Origin: Alopecurus myosuroides
Taxonomy: Eukaryota > Streptophyta > Magnoliopsida > Poales > Poaceae
Length of the DNA: 64,000 nucleotides
NCBI GenBank assembly: GCA_028641055.1
Contig: CM054058.1
Location: 239,492,187-239,556,186, forward strand
Direction: 5' to 3'
Shown here piece after piece: positions 62,778-64,000 of the stretch. A program made the position numbers and the translations under genes. Below the pieces are notes generated by a model. The model ran no database searches, had not been told where the DNA came from, and saw only the letters and a list, made by a program, of their open reading frames with translations. Each line of letters opens with the position of its first letter. Positions within the stretch are counted from its first letter, which is position 1.

Positions 62778-64000
62778 TTTTGAACGTTTAACAGTAGAAG
62801 TGGGAGTATTGCCAACACCAATTACTTTACCAATGATAGTAGGAGGTTTACTATCATGAGAAGCTTCAGTTTTACTAGTGGTGGTAATGGTGCAAACATT
62901 AGCTATTTTATTCTTTCTAGCTATTTCATCTTCTCATTCCCATCTAGCATGCCATTCAACTAACATCCTAACACTGTTATCAATTCGAATTTGAATGGAA
63001 TTTAGAGTTTTGCTTTCTTTAACATCATGAGGCATAACCTTTAGTTTCAGAAAGTCAACATCAAGAGAAAGGCTATCAACTTTAGAAGCAAGAACATCAA
63101 TTTTGCCAAACTTTTCCTCAACAGATTTATTAAAAGTGGTTTGTGTACTAATAAAATTCTTAAGCATGTTCTCAAGATCAGAGGGTACACTTTTATTGTT
63201 GTAGGAATTACCATAAGCATTGACATAACCATTATTACTATTAGGAGGATATGGCCTATAGTTGTTGCTACAAAAATTATTCCTATAAGCATTGTTGTTG
63301 AAATTATTATTATTAATAAAGTTCACATCAACATGCTCTTCTTGAGCAACCTAAGAGGCTAAAGGAACATTGTTTGGATCAATAGGAGCATGTCTATTCA
63401 CAAGCATAGACATAATAGCATCAAGCCTATCACTCAAGGAAGAGGTTTCTTCAAACCATCATATCATCAAGAAGCTTTGTTGCTGCCCCCAAAGTCATGG
63501 ACATAAAGGTTCCTCCAGCAGCTGAATCGAGAAGGTTTCTTGAAGAAAAATTCAGACTTGCATAAAAAGTTTGGATGATCATCCAAGTAGTCAGTCCATG
63601 AGTGGGACAAATATTTACTAAAGATTTCAATCTTTCCCAAGCTTTAGCAAAATGCTCATTATCAAGTTGTTTAAAATTAATAATGCTAATTCTTAAAGAT
63701 ACAATCTTAGCAGGAGGATAATATATTCCAATGAAAGCATCTTTACACTGAGTCCAAGAATCAATACTATTTATAGGCAAAGATAGCAATCATTCTTTAG
63801 CTCTTCCTCTCAAAGAGAAAGGCAACAATTTAAGTTTAATAACATCTCCATCTACATCTTCATGTTTTTGCATCTCACATAGTTCAACAAAATTATTAAG
63901 ATGGGCAGCAGCATCATCAGTACTAACACCAAAAAATTGCTCTCTCATAACAAGATTTAACAGGGCAGGCTTTATCTCATAAAAATCAGCAGTAGGAGCA
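62778..64000 (-). pseudogene. Element F gag, broken, partial at the window end
   Basis: Pieces: KPALLNLVMREQFFGVSTDD at the window end, stop near 63790, CKDAFIGIYYPPAKIVSL and CPTHGLTTWMIIQTFYASL to LLDDMMV (63451-63789), a deletion of about 54 bp relative to A near 63450, SLSDRLDAIMSML, an Asn-rich tract (62934-63326) and the coiled DVDFLKLKVMPHDVKES. Same gag as element A. Confidence 0.8.

Larger units (their letters stand above)
59392..64000 (-). mobile_element. LTR retrotransposon F: Athila-like Gypsy, gag-protease type, runs off the window
   Basis: On minus, gag and protease are followed by a long non-coding region, a PPT and an LTR reduced to about 60 bp. Gene order, the post-protease motif GGCGTTAAAGAAAAGCACTT and the 3' UTR match element A, and pol is likewise absent. 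The 5' LTR lies beyond 64000. No target duplication can be assigned at the truncated end. Confidence 0.82.

Noticed and set aside
1..64000. CRISPR arrays, tRNA or rRNA genes, bacterial-type operons, organellar insertions
   Set aside because: No regularly spaced repeats, cloverleaf genes or organellar gene order were seen. The only tRNA-like sequences are retrotransposon primer sites.

Overview
The window is plant nuclear DNA, almost certainly from a large-genome pooid grass (Triticeae or Aveneae/Poeae type). The grounds are GC-rich, alanine-rich genic ORFs, Stowaway and Tourist MITEs, a CACTA element with CACTACTAGAGAAAAGG ends, a Helitron with the grass-type CCCGTTGCAACG hairpin, and Athila-like Gypsy LTRs that begin TGATACGT. 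Nothing bacterial or organellar is present. About nine tenths of it is transposon sequence. Species was not determined.

Two short host genes sit near the ends, both on +. Gene 1 (2429-3076) encodes a 215-residue tail-anchored coiled-coil protein of the kind annotated as peroxisomal/mitochondrial division factor 2-like. A 1.8-kb Mutator-like element carrying two younger MITEs lies immediately upstream. Gene 2 (55036-55491) encodes an unrecognised 151-residue protein with an amphipathic N-terminus and a hydrophobic C-terminal half. The two coding regions look unrelated, yet both genes are followed by diverged copies of the same roughly 2-kb non-coding block (3210-5632 and 56088-58019).

Between them lies a transposon nest. 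LINE1 (5993-13242) has lost most of its reverse transcriptase and has a Helitron (11025-13209) in its 3' UTR. LINE2 (13612-52137) is split into four pieces by three insertions: element A (14603-22756, -, gag-protease only), a small CACTA element (22844-23313), and element E (23551-51278, +). E contains B (24253-49024, -, Tat-type Gypsy with two RNase H domains and a multi-exon antisense gene). B contains C (27050-39479, -, protease-RT-integrase but no gag). C's right LTR contains LINE3 (36031-38816), which contains a hAT MITE (38096-38714). That is six nested levels. All but LINE2 have readable target-site duplications, and the interrupted reading frames resume across the insertions. LINE4 (52186-54717) lies about 320 bp upstream of gene 2. 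Element F (59392 to the window end, -) is a second gag-protease-only relative of A.

All autonomous functions appear broken by stops, frameshifts or loss of catalytic residues. A and F carry gag-protease without pol, while C carries pol without gag, and A, C, E and F share a 3' UTR module. This fits a family in which products were supplied in trans, though that is inference. No tRNA, rRNA, CRISPR array or cellular operon was seen. No wholly new system can be claimed from this sequence alone. The items most worth checking are the shared block beside two unrelated genes, the antisense gene in B, and the conserved 3' UTR module.
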